Source: JBFMDU01 sp034431935
Lineage (GTDB): Bacteria > Chloroflexota > Dehalococcoidia > GIF9 > JBFMDU01
Reading direction: 5' to 3'
DNA: 20,092 bases
NCBI GenBank assembly: GCA_034431935.1
Contig: DAOUCU010000106.1
Span: 1-20,092 of the forward strand
Below, piece after piece: positions 6,543-13,611 of this stretch; position 1 is the first letter of the stretch; every line of letters starts with the position of its first letter. Below the pieces are notes generated by a model. That model searched no databases and had not been told where the DNA came from. It saw only the letters and a program-made list of their open reading frames with translations. A program made the position numbers and the translations under genes.

Positions 6543-8927
6543 ATGGTCCAGATTATGCCGGAGCACCAGCTCAGCGAGCGCGTCGCCCGCCTTAAAGACC
6601 GACTGCTTCACGCCACGCCGCGCATCGATACTCAGAAAATACAGATTATGCTTGAGGTCTACCGCGAGCTTGAAGGACAGCCCAACGTAATCAAGCGAGC
6701 TCGCGTCTTTGAGCGCCTGTGCCATGAAAAGAAAATCTTCATCGACGAAAATCCCCTGGCCGGCACGCTGACGCAGTTTGAATACGGCGGTTATCCCATC
6801 CCCGAGGTCGGCTGCCGCTGGATGAAGCGCTCCGAGTCCTTCGCCCTCCAGCGAGGCAGAGCTGTCGTCTCCGAAGAAGACCGCACCTGGATCGACCGGG
6901 CCGCCGAGTTCTGGTGGGACTCCAACGTCTTCAACCGCACCCGTGATGTCATCCTCCAGACTCACGGCGTTGATATCGGCCTCCTTCAAAAGTGCGGTTG
7001 CGGCACCGAGTACACCCCGGGCGGCTACAACGACGTCACGCCCGATTACCACAAGATTCTGGCCAAAGGCATCAACGGCCTGCTGTCCGAAATCGACCAG
7101 CAACGGTCGAAACTTGACATCGGCAATCCTGACGACATCAATCGCTTCTACTTCTATCAGGCAGCATCCATGGCACTTAAGGGCCTGGTTTCCCTAGCCA
7201 ACCGCTATGCTGCCCTAGCCGAGGAAATGGCGGTGCGCGAGTCCGACCCCAAACGCCGGGCGGAACTCGAGCGTCTGGCCCGCACCTGCCGCTGGGTGCC
7301 GGCCAACCCGGCCCGCGATTTCTTCGAAGCTCTCCAGTCGGTCTGGTTCGTCCACCTCGGCGTCTGGATTGAAGGCCCCTTCGTCCTTAACTGCCCACCA
7401 TCGCGCCTCACACAGTACCTGTACCCCTTCTTTAAGAAAGACAGGGACGCGGGGAAGATTACAGACGAGGAAGCTATTGAGCTTCTCCAGTACTATTTCC
7501 TCAAAATTAACGGGCTTGCCCAAGTACTGCCGCCTCATGGCTTTGCCTGGTCGCAGAGCCGCCTTGGCCAGCATGTCTGCCTTGGCGGTTACACACCCGA
7601 CGGTGAGGATGCCACCAACCATCTCGACTGGCTGGTGCTCGAAGCCCAGCAAAGGCTCCGCCTGCCCGAGCCGCTGGTTGACCTGCTCTACCACAACCGC
7701 ATGTCGGGCGATTTCCTGATGAAATGCGTCGATCTCATCAAGACCGGCATCGGTCAGCCGGCCATGCATAACATCGACAAGGCCATCGCCAGCCACCTTC
7801 ATCACGAGAAGATGCCGCTGGAAGAAGCCCGCAACGTCTCCGTCATCGGCTGTGTCCAGACTCAGATACCCGGGTATTCGGCTACCCCGTGGGAAGGCGG
7901 CTTCAACACCGCTAAAATGCTTGAACTGGCTCTCAACGACGGCAAAGACCCGCTCACCGGCAACCAGCTTGGTCCGCACACCGGTGACCCTGCGACCTTC
8001 AAGACCTATGATGAGTTCTATGCCGCCTACCTCAGGCAGCTAGAGCATTTCATAACGCTCCAGCGCACCGTCAGCCGCACCGCCTGGAACATCATGCGCG
8101 ATTTCCCCCTGCCCTTTGCATCCGCCACCGCCAACGACTGCATTGCCACCGGTAAAGACGTCATGGACGGCGGCATCCGCTACAACCAGGCCAATGGCAC
8201 CACCTTTGTCGCCGGCATCGATACCGCCAACTCGCTGGCGGCCATCAAAAAACTGGTCTACGAAGACAAGAAGCTGACGATGGAACGGCTCAAAGAAGCT
8301 CTTGCCGCCGACTTTGTCGGCTACGAGGATGTCCAGCGGATGTGTTTGGACGCCCCGAAGTACGGCAACGATGATGATTATGCCGACTCCATCGCCAGAA
8401 ACCTCTTTGAAGCCTGCTACCGGTTCCACCAGCGCTTCCCGGACTACCTGGGGCGTCCTTCCAAGCCCGAGGCCTACTCGGTTACCGTCCACTTCGCCGT
8501 CGGCCGCTTTACCGGCGCCCTACCGTCCGGCAGGAAGGCGCGCATCCCGCTTACTGATGCCAGCGTCTCTGCTCAGCCCGGCACCGACAAGAACGGCCCG
8601 ACGGCGCTGGTCAAATCGGCGGCCCGCGTCATTGACACCACCAAATGGGGCGGCAACCACCTTAACATGAAGTTCCATCCCAGTGCTCTGGCCGGGATTG
8701 AGGGCAGCCGCAAGCTGCTATCTCTGGTCAAGACATACTTTGATCTCGGCGGATTCCACGTCCAGTTCAACTGCGTCAAATCCGAGACCCTGCGCGATGC
8801 CCAACTCCACCCCGACAAGTACCGCGACCTGGTCGTCCGGGTTGCCGGCTTCTCTGCCTTCTTCATCCACCTTGACCGGGAGGTCCAAGACGAAATCATC
8901 AAGCGCACCGAGCTGAGCTTCAGGTAG
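6543..8927 (+). CDS. Glycyl-radical enzyme (PFL/glycerol dehydratase superfamily), unknown substrate
   Basis: A 794-aa, oxygen-sensitive radical enzyme. The N-terminal PFL-type domain spans roughly residues 10-660. The thiyl-radical cysteine is Cys437 in VIGCVQTQIPG, and the glycyl-radical residue is Gly769 in RVAGFSAFF near the C-terminus, followed by 'DEIIKRTELSF'. Length and spacing of Cys and Gly resemble B12-independent glycerol dehydratase (Cys433/Gly763). However, the Glu two residues after Cys that dehydratases, choline lyase and 4-hydroxyphenylacetate decarboxylase use as base is Gln439 here. It lacks the adjacent Cys-Cys pair of true pyruvate formate-lyase. ATG 6543 has GAGGAGG five bases upstream. 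It must be activated by a radical-SAM activase, which is not encoded nearby. The adjacent MFS transporter and CoA ligase suggest catabolism of an organic acid. Family is certain; reaction is not. Confidence 0.93.
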   Translation: MVQIMPEHQLSERVARLKDRLLHATPRIDTQKIQIMLEVYRELEGQPNVIKRARVFERLCHEKKIFIDENPLAGTLTQFEYGGYPIPEVGCRWMKRSESFALQRGRAVVSEEDRTWIDRAAEFWWDSNVFNRTRDVILQTHGVDIGLLQKCGCGTEYTPGGYNDVTPDYHKILAKGINGLLSEIDQQRSKLDIGNPDDINRFYFYQAASMALKGLVSLANRYAALAEEMAVRESDPKRRAELERLARTCRWVPANPARDFFEALQSVWFVHLGVWIEGPFVLNCPPSRLTQYLYPFFKKDRDAGKITDEEAIELLQYYFLKINGLAQVLPPHGFAWSQSRLGQHVCLGGYTPDGEDATNHLDWLVLEAQQRLRLPEPLVDLLYHNRMSGDFLMKCVDLIKTGIGQPAMHNIDKAIASHLHHEKMPLEEARNVSVIGCVQTQIPGYSATPWEGGFNTAKMLELALNDGKDPLTGNQLGPHTGDPATFKTYDEFYAAYLRQLEHFITLQRTVSRTAWNIMRDFPLPFASATANDCIATGKDVMDGGIRYNQANGTTFVAGIDTANSLAAIKKLVYEDKKLTMERLKEALAADFVGYEDVQRMCLDAPKYGNDDDYADSIARNLFEACYRFHQRFPDYLGRPSKPEAYSVTVHFAVGRFTGALPSGRKARIPLTDASVSAQPGTDKNGPTALVKSAARVIDTTKWGGNHLNMKFHPSALAGIEGSRKLLSLVKTYFDLGGFHVQFNCVKSETLRDAQLHPDKYRDLVVRVAGFSAFFIHLDREVQDEIIKRTELSFR

Positions 8928-8934
8928 TCATGAG

Positions 8935-8946
8935 GACTTCAAAGTC
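8935..8946. promoter_or_regulatory. Small dyad GACTT-CA-AAGTC between radical enzyme and CoA ligase genes
   Basis: GACTT and AAGTC flank two bases just after the glycyl-radical enzyme stop. The half-sites match those of the GACTTAAGTC palindrome upstream of that gene, differing only in spacing. A two-base loop is too short for an RNA hairpin, so a protein-binding site is more likely than a terminator. It is short enough to be chance. Confidence 0.2.
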
Positions 8947-9065
8947 TCTTGACAAGATTTAGCCCTTCAACTTGTCCAGGTATACAATCTACTGCTGAAC
9001 AGCGATAGGCCTGAGGAGTCTATCCGCGACTGCTCATGCCAGAGTAAACCGGTCAGGAGTTCAAG

Positions 9066-10616
9066 ATGCTAGTCGGCGACATCATCAGGACCACCGCCCT
9101 CCGCTACCCCTCGAAGGTCGGCATCGTCTTCGAAGGCCGTGACTACTATACCTGGGCAGAGATGGACCGCCGGGCCAATGCCATGGCCAACGGCTTAGTT
9201 GCTCTGGGACTTAACAAAACAGACCGGGTGGCCATACTCTGCCGCAACTGCCCGGAGTACCTCGTCTTCTACTTCGCCTGTGCCAAGGCCGGCCTCGTCG
9301 CTGTCCCGCTCAATACCTGGAACAAGGAGAAAGAACTGTCATTTCTTCTCAACGACTCCGGCGCCCGGGCGCTTATCGTCGATGAGCAGTTCACAGATAT
9401 CGTCAGCAAAACAGACACGCAGTGCGTCCGGCACTTTGTCGGCTTCGGTCGCAAACACCCCTACCCGCACGACCTCAACCGTCTGCTGGCCGAATCGCCG
9501 GCAACCGAACCCGTAGCCGACATCAGCGAAGACGACCTCTTCGCCCTGTCATATACCAGCGGTACTACCGGTCGACCCAAGGGCTGTATGATCACCCATC
9601 GAAACAGCGTCGCTGCGGTCACCCGCATGGCCATGGAACTGCGCGTCATGCCCCACAGCGTGTACCTGCTTCACGCCCCGATGTTCTTTGCCGCCGGCGG
9701 CGGCGGACGGCTGACACCGGTACTACGCGGCTGCCGCACCATCCTGATGCAGTACGAAGTCACCGCTGTCCTCAAGGCCATCGAGCGCGAGCGTGTCACC
9801 CACTTCACCGGCAGCCCGACGCCCATCAAGCGGCTTGTTGAGCACCCTGACACCGCAAAATACGACCTCAAAAGTGTGCAGGTCATCGGGCTCACCGGTG
9901 GGCCGCACTCGCTGACCGAAATCCAGGGCATCGAAAAGGTCTTCGGCCACGTCTGGTACAGTTCCTGGGGCATGAGTGAGACCTGCGCCTGCGGCTCAAT
10001 GCTCCAGCCTGAAGAAGTACACCTCAACGGCCCGACCGCCAGGCGCGCCGCTTCAATCGGAATCGCCCAGTTCGGACTGGAAATGAAGGCCGTGGATGAA
10101 AGCGGCAAAGAAGTCCCGCACGACGGCAAGACGCCCGGCGAGATCATTATCAAAGGCGATATCGTCACCAGAGGCTACTGGAACCAGCCGGAAGCCACCG
10201 CCGAGACGATTAAGAATGGCTGGCTCCACACCGGCGACATCGGCACCGTCGATGAAGACGGTTATATCTACATTGTTGACCGGAAGAAGGACATGATTAA
10301 GAGCGGCGGCATCCTGATATCGGCGCGGGAGGTCGAAGAGGTTATCTATACCCACCCGGCCGTTGCCCTGTGCTGTGTGGTCGGCGTCCCCGACCCGGAA
10401 TGGGGCGAGACACCCAAGGCGGTGGTAGTCCTCAAGCCGGGCATGAGCGCTGACGCAGGCGAGATTATCGAACTGTGCCGCAGGAATCTTGCTTCTTACA
10501 AAAAACCGACCTCGGTCGAATTCGTCGACAGCCTGCCGGTAAACGCCAGCGGCAAGATAGTCAAGAAGGATGTCAGGGAGCGTTACTGGAAAGACCAGGA
10601 AAAGCGGGTGGCCTAG
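9066..10616 (+). CDS. AMP-forming acyl-CoA synthetase (class I adenylate-forming)
   Basis: A 516-aa ATP-dependent acid-CoA ligase: it makes an acyl-adenylate and then an acyl-CoA thioester. The P-loop-like motif LSYTSGTTGRPKG lies at about residues 161-173. YSSWGMSET is the A5 motif, WLHTGDIGTVDEDGYIYIVD with Asp405 is the ribose-binding region, DRKKDMIKSGG is the hinge, and Lys497 in VNASGKIVKK is the adenylation lysine. Length and 'PLNTWNKEKELSFLLNDSGA' fit medium-chain fatty acid, aryl or crotonobetaine/cyclohexanecarboxylate-type ligases, without a decisive substrate marker. ATG 9066 has AGGAG six bases upstream. It follows the glycyl-radical enzyme by 138 bases and probably activates the acid that the radical enzyme makes or consumes; that link is inference. 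Confidence 0.93.
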   Translation: MLVGDIIRTTALRYPSKVGIVFEGRDYYTWAEMDRRANAMANGLVALGLNKTDRVAILCRNCPEYLVFYFACAKAGLVAVPLNTWNKEKELSFLLNDSGARALIVDEQFTDIVSKTDTQCVRHFVGFGRKHPYPHDLNRLLAESPATEPVADISEDDLFALSYTSGTTGRPKGCMITHRNSVAAVTRMAMELRVMPHSVYLLHAPMFFAAGGGGRLTPVLRGCRTILMQYEVTAVLKAIERERVTHFTGSPTPIKRLVEHPDTAKYDLKSVQVIGLTGGPHSLTEIQGIEKVFGHVWYSSWGMSETCACGSMLQPEEVHLNGPTARRAASIGIAQFGLEMKAVDESGKEVPHDGKTPGEIIIKGDIVTRGYWNQPEATAETIKNGWLHTGDIGTVDEDGYIYIVDRKKDMIKSGGILISAREVEEVIYTHPAVALCCVVGVPDPEWGETPKAVVVLKPGMSADAGEIIELCRRNLASYKKPTSVEFVDSLPVNASGKIVKKDVRERYWKDQEKRVA

Positions 10617-10634
10617 GTTGGCCCTCTTTGCTGG

Positions 10635-10654
10635 CTTCCTTTTGCAGAAGGGAG
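10635..10654 (+). terminator. Weak hairpin after the CoA ligase gene
   Basis: CTTCCTT (10635-10641) pairs with AAGGGAG (10648-10654) with one G-T pair around a 6-base loop. A pyrimidine-rich tract follows (AACCCCTTTCTTTCCCTTT). It is a modest stem and may merely be part of the degraded repeat that follows. Confidence 0.25.
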
Positions 10655-10659
10655 AACCC

Positions 10660-10710
10660 CTTTCTTTCCCTTTGCTTCATGAATAGGAGAGGGCTGGAGT
10701 GAGGGTGAAA
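10660..10710. repeat. Degraded intergenic repeat of the CCCTCACCC/GGAGAGGG type
   Basis: The stretch ends in GGAGAGGGCTGGAGT then GAGGGTGAAA (10686-10710). This closely resembles a phrase that recurs between genes of many bacterial genomes as short, non-coding inverted repeats (CCCTCACCC...CCCTCTCCC on the other strand). Upstream, CCCTTTGCT and AGGAGAGGG form an imperfect inverted pair (7 of 9 positions). No transposase is near. Only one clear copy is in this window, so the repeat status rests on recalled similarity. Confidence 0.4.
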
Positions 10711-10718
10711 ACCAAGTA

Positions 10719-10970
10719 ATGAAACTTAACTGGAAACTCCTCGAACCCGGCGTCTGGGGTGCCAGCGTACCCGAAGGTCTGGACTTCATCATCGAGGAAA
10801 CGAAAAACGGTGTCACCGGCGAGACGCTCTACCAGGCCACCCAGTTGACCCGTACCTGTTGCTCGAGTACGGAAAACCGCATCCGACGCTTCCCGACCTT
10901 TGAAGAGGCAGGGGCTTTCCTGGAAGACCTTGCCGCTGAACAACTGGGGCTCAAAAAGCGCCAGACTTAA
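10719..10970 (+). CDS. Hypothetical small protein (83 aa)
   Basis: I do not recognise this 83-aa protein. It looks genuine: balanced charge, a beta-rich N-terminal half (MKLNWKLLEPGVWGASVPEG, then DFIIEETKNG), a Cys-Cys pair (residues 46-47) and an amphipathic helical C-terminus (FPTFEEAGAFLEDLAAEQLG). There is no signal peptide or membrane helix. It has no strong ribosome site; GAGGGTG ends 11 bases upstream and lies inside the degraded repeat. It follows the CoA ligase by 102 bases on the same strand and converges on the rmuC-like gene, the stop codons of the two overlapping at TTAA (10967-10970). Function unknown. Confidence 0.6.
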   Translation: MKLNWKLLEPGVWGASVPEGLDFIIEETKNGVTGETLYQATQLTRTCCSSTENRIRRFPTFEEAGAFLEDLAAEQLGLKKRQT

Positions 10971-11959
10971 ACAGTCTTATTATTACCTGATGGGGGTTTC
11001 GTCCCCGTCGGCGGTACACCGGTACTGGCACTGGCCTGCAGGCCCATCAGGCCGGTATTCGCCTTACCCAGGAGCGCCCGCATGTCCGAGCGTGAGTTGT
11101 CCAGCATGGTGATAGCCTTTGACAGCCGCCCCTCAAGCTCTTCCTGCAACCCTCTGATGCTGTCCTGTGCCGTCCTCAGGTAGACACCGAGCCGTTCCAG
11201 GTCGAGAGTCTGGGACGTTTTCAGCGCCGTCTGGAAGACGAGAAGCAGATAAGGGACAAACATGCTGTGACCAAGAACGATGACGCCGTAGTCCTGATAC
11301 ACCCTGGGCAGGATGCCGCCGCAGAGTGCGTAAACGGCATCAGGCACCACTGCCAGCCCGAAGTCAGTGGTACGGCTTGGCTCAAGGTACTTCCGTACCT
11401 CTCGCGCCTTAGCCTCCACCGCATCTTCGATAGCTGACTTCAACATTATCCTCTTGCCGGCGTCATCGGTCGAACACAACTCTTCCAGAAGCGCCGTCGC
11501 CGGCCATTTGCTGTCGATCGGCAGGACCAGACTGTTTGGCAAACGGAGGCCGAACTCGACTGTCCTGTTCCCAACCCTAAAATCACGCACCTGCCACTCG
11601 GCAGGCAAAGCGGCAAGCGCCGTTTCCAGCACATTCTCCCCGGCGGCGCCCTTGTCTGGCGCACCCACCATCAACACTTCAAGCCGCTGGATAGCGCCGG
11701 CCGTCCTCTGTTCCAATTCCTGCCTGGCCCTGGCCTGCGACTGCACCTCGGTCAGGGCCACCCCCAGGCTGGCAAGGCTCTGATTGGCGGCGGACTGCCC
11801 CCTCTCTATTACAGAAATCCGCTCCGCCAGCCTGGTCAGCTCCACCTGCACCGAAGAATCGACTCTGCCAGTTGAGGCAGAGCGTCGGACAACCACCAGC
11901 GCCAGCACGACAATCCCGATGCTGAGCAGGACCAGGACGGCAATCAGGAATAGTTCCAT
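10967..11959 (-). CDS. RmuC family protein (DNA recombination/limitation), membrane-anchored
   Basis: A 330-aa RmuC-like protein. Residues 1-25 form an N-terminal membrane helix, then a coiled-coil region (about 35-95) rich in Glu, Gln and Arg. Next is the nuclease-like core: GAAGENVLETALAALP, 'VEFGLRLPNSLVLPIDSKWP' with the Asp-Ser-Lys of the PD-(D/E)xK-type fold, and FGLAVVPDAVYALCGG, YGVIVLGHSMFVPYLL. RmuC limits inversion at short inverted repeats in E. coli, and homologues occur in antiphage contexts. This copy is shorter than E. coli RmuC (about 475 aa), lacking part of the coiled coil. A proline/threonine-rich tail (GVPPTGTKPPSGN) ends it. It starts six bases after the PHP gene stop, so the two form a pair; only a weak GAGAG site is seen. 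Confidence 0.82.
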   Translation of the reverse strand: MELFLIAVLVLLSIGIVVLALVVVRRSASTGRVDSSVQVELTRLAERISVIERGQSAANQSLASLGVALTEVQSQARARQELEQRTAGAIQRLEVLMVGAPDKGAAGENVLETALAALPAEWQVRDFRVGNRTVEFGLRLPNSLVLPIDSKWPATALLEELCSTDDAGKRIMLKSAIEDAVEAKAREVRKYLEPSRTTDFGLAVVPDAVYALCGGILPRVYQDYGVIVLGHSMFVPYLLLVFQTALKTSQTLDLERLGVYLRTAQDSIRGLQEELEGRLSKAITMLDNSRSDMRALLGKANTGLMGLQASASTGVPPTGTKPPSGNNKTV

Positions 11960-11965
11960 AACTCT

Positions 11966-12640
11966 CTATTTGAGCCCTATCTTCCTGAGCAACGCTTTCG
12001 GGTTCTCAACCAGCACCTGTTTCGCCTGCATTTCGGTCAATCCGGCATCATTCACTATTTTCCGCAGCAGGTCGGGATTAAGCAGGTCCTCATCGGAATG
12101 GGCATCGGAGTTAACCAGAAGCTTTGCACCGGCTCTAAGCGCCACAGCCGCCACATCGGCATTGGCGACGTTGTGGCCGCGCCGGCCGGAAAGCTCGATA
12201 AACACACCCGTCTTCGCCGCCAGTGCCGCCTCTTCGGCTGTCAACCTGCCGGGATGGGCCAGGATATCGACGTATTTCGAGCCGAGCGCCGCCAGGTTCG
12301 TCCCCTTTTCCACCGGCTCGCTTACCGTCTCCCCGTGTGCCACCACAATCAAGGCGCCAAGTCGCTTCGCCTCGCAGGCGACCTCATCAACCGCCGCCGG
12401 CGGCAGGTGGGTAAGTTCAATCCCCGGGATGGCCGCGATATTCCAGTGTTCATTCGCCAGCTCGCAATCGCGGCTGACTTCAGCGATAATCCGCCCCATG
12501 GAACCCGGCCCGGCATGGTCAGTAACTCCTAAGGCGGCATAACTATTGACAACAGCGTAGCGTATCAGTTCAATTGGTGATAAAATACCGTCGCTCAAAA
12601 AGGTATGGGCATGAAAATCGTAAATCATGACGTAAACCAT
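11966..12640 (-). CDS. PHP-domain metal-dependent phosphoesterase
   Basis: A 224-aa PHP domain hydrolase of the histidinol-phosphatase/YcdX type, with a trinuclear metal site. Metal ligands in order: His10-Ala-His12 with Asp17, Asp41-His42 in VTDHAG, Glu75 in GIELTH, His102 in VVAHGE, His129 in ILAHPG, Glu149 in FIEL, and Asp179-x-His181 in NSDAHS; the full set is present. It probably hydrolyses a phosphomonoester or nucleotide; the substrate is unknown. I place the start at ATG 12640 because GAAGG (12649-12653) lies eight bases upstream. An ATG at 12661 would add seven residues with no ribosome site. It is first in a two-gene unit with the RmuC-like gene and is divergent from the universal stress protein. 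Confidence 0.88.
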   Translation of the reverse strand: MVYVMIYDFHAHTFLSDGILSPIELIRYAVVNSYAALGVTDHAGPGSMGRIIAEVSRDCELANEHWNIAAIPGIELTHLPPAAVDEVACEAKRLGALIVVAHGETVSEPVEKGTNLAALGSKYVDILAHPGRLTAEEAALAAKTGVFIELSGRRGHNVANADVAAVALRAGAKLLVNSDAHSDEDLLNPDLLRKIVNDAGLTEMQAKQVLVENPKALLRKIGLK

Positions 12641-12724
12641 AGCACATACCTTCGACTTCATTCAAGGCGTCCGGACTGTCCCGGACAGCGCGGCACTTCT
12701 GAGTCACGGAGTACATGACAAGAG

Positions 12725-13609
12725 ATGTTCAAACGAATCCTGGCGGCCCTTGACGGATCTCAGCTTGCTGAGAACTCCCTGCCCTACGTGAACGATCTGG
12801 CCGGACGCTTTCGCTCACAGGTCCACCTGGTGACCGTAACCGGCGAAACGGACCGGGGGCTCGGCATGGAACGCGTTTTCGAAGCCTATCTGGCGCGTAT
12901 TGCCGACCGGCTCAAAGAGAACAACATTACGACGAAGACGGCGCTCCTTTCCGGCACCCCCTCGGAGGAAATCCTCAAATACGCTGAGGAGAACAAGATC
13001 GATCTTATCTCCGTCACCAGCCTTGGCAAGGGAGGCCCCGGCCGCTGGAACCTCGGCAGTGTCGCCGAGAAAGTCGGTGAAGCGTCTCCGGTGCCGGTAC
13101 TGCTCATCCCGGTAAACAGCAGCGGTAAGAAGCCTTCGGGACCATTTTTCACGAAGATCCTGGTCCCTGTGGATGTCTCCGAGCTTGGCGGTGCCGCCCT
13201 GCCCTGTGTCTTCGCCCTCGGTCCCAAGGCCAGGTCCTCGGTCATCCTGCTCTACGTCGAGCCAACGCCGTACGCTCCGACCCAGCTTGCCCGGAAGTAT
13301 TATGAGGAGACTGCTGAGTACCTGCGTAAGAACGTGCGCAAGTACCTGGAAAAGACCGTCAAAGACATGCGCCAGGACGGGATTGAGGCAGGGTACGACA
13401 TTGTGACTGGCGACCCCGCTGAACAGATACTTAACTATGCCAGCAAGAAAAAGATGTGCGACCTGATTGCTATGTCTACCCACGGGCGTACCGGCATCGT
13501 CCGGTGGGCGCTCGGCTCGGTGGCCAATAAAGTGCTCCATGCCACCACGATCCCATTACTGCTGGTCAGGGCGCCAGGCGCCGTCTGTCCAGTACCGGAG
13601 GCGAATTGA
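12725..13609 (+). CDS. Universal stress protein, two tandem UspA domains
   Basis: A 294-aa cytosolic protein with two UspA domains (about 1-140 and 143-290). Each starts with the beta-strand signature (FKRILAALDGS and FTKILVPVDVS). Each ends with the ATP-binding pattern G-x9-G-S: LGKGGPGRWNLGSVAEKV in the first half and HGRTGIVRWALGSVANKV in the second, followed by PVLLIPV and PLLLVRAP. Tandem Usp proteins bind ATP or act as stress sensors; no client is known. The ATG at 12725 has no good ribosome site. Its stop overlaps or lies just before the inositol synthase start, so the pair is translationally coupled, perhaps tying stress response to inositol-lipid or compatible-solute supply (inference). 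Confidence 0.92.
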   Translation: MFKRILAALDGSQLAENSLPYVNDLAGRFRSQVHLVTVTGETDRGLGMERVFEAYLARIADRLKENNITTKTALLSGTPSEEILKYAEENKIDLISVTSLGKGGPGRWNLGSVAEKVGEASPVPVLLIPVNSSGKKPSGPFFTKILVPVDVSELGGAALPCVFALGPKARSSVILLYVEPTPYAPTQLARKYYEETAEYLRKNVRKYLEKTVKDMRQDGIEAGYDIVTGDPAEQILNYASKKKMCDLIAMSTHGRTGIVRWALGSVANKVLHATTIPLLLVRAPGAVCPVPEAN

Positions 13610-13611
13610 GT

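Noticed and set aside
6513..7979. Long minus-strand open frames across the glycyl-radical enzyme
   Set aside because: They are antisense shadows produced by GC-rich codon use; the plus frame has the catalytic Cys and Gly and family-length continuity.
8949..8988. Promoter of the CoA ligase gene from TTGACA (8949) and TATACAAT (8981)
   Set aside because: The spacing is 26 bases or more, far outside the 15-19 range, and no other pairing in the gap is convincing.
12669..12686. Inverted repeat GTCCGG-ACTGTC-CCGGAC between the PHP and usp genes
   Set aside because: Six-base GC arms of this kind are expected by chance in such GC-rich DNA, and no promoter boxes could be placed next to it.
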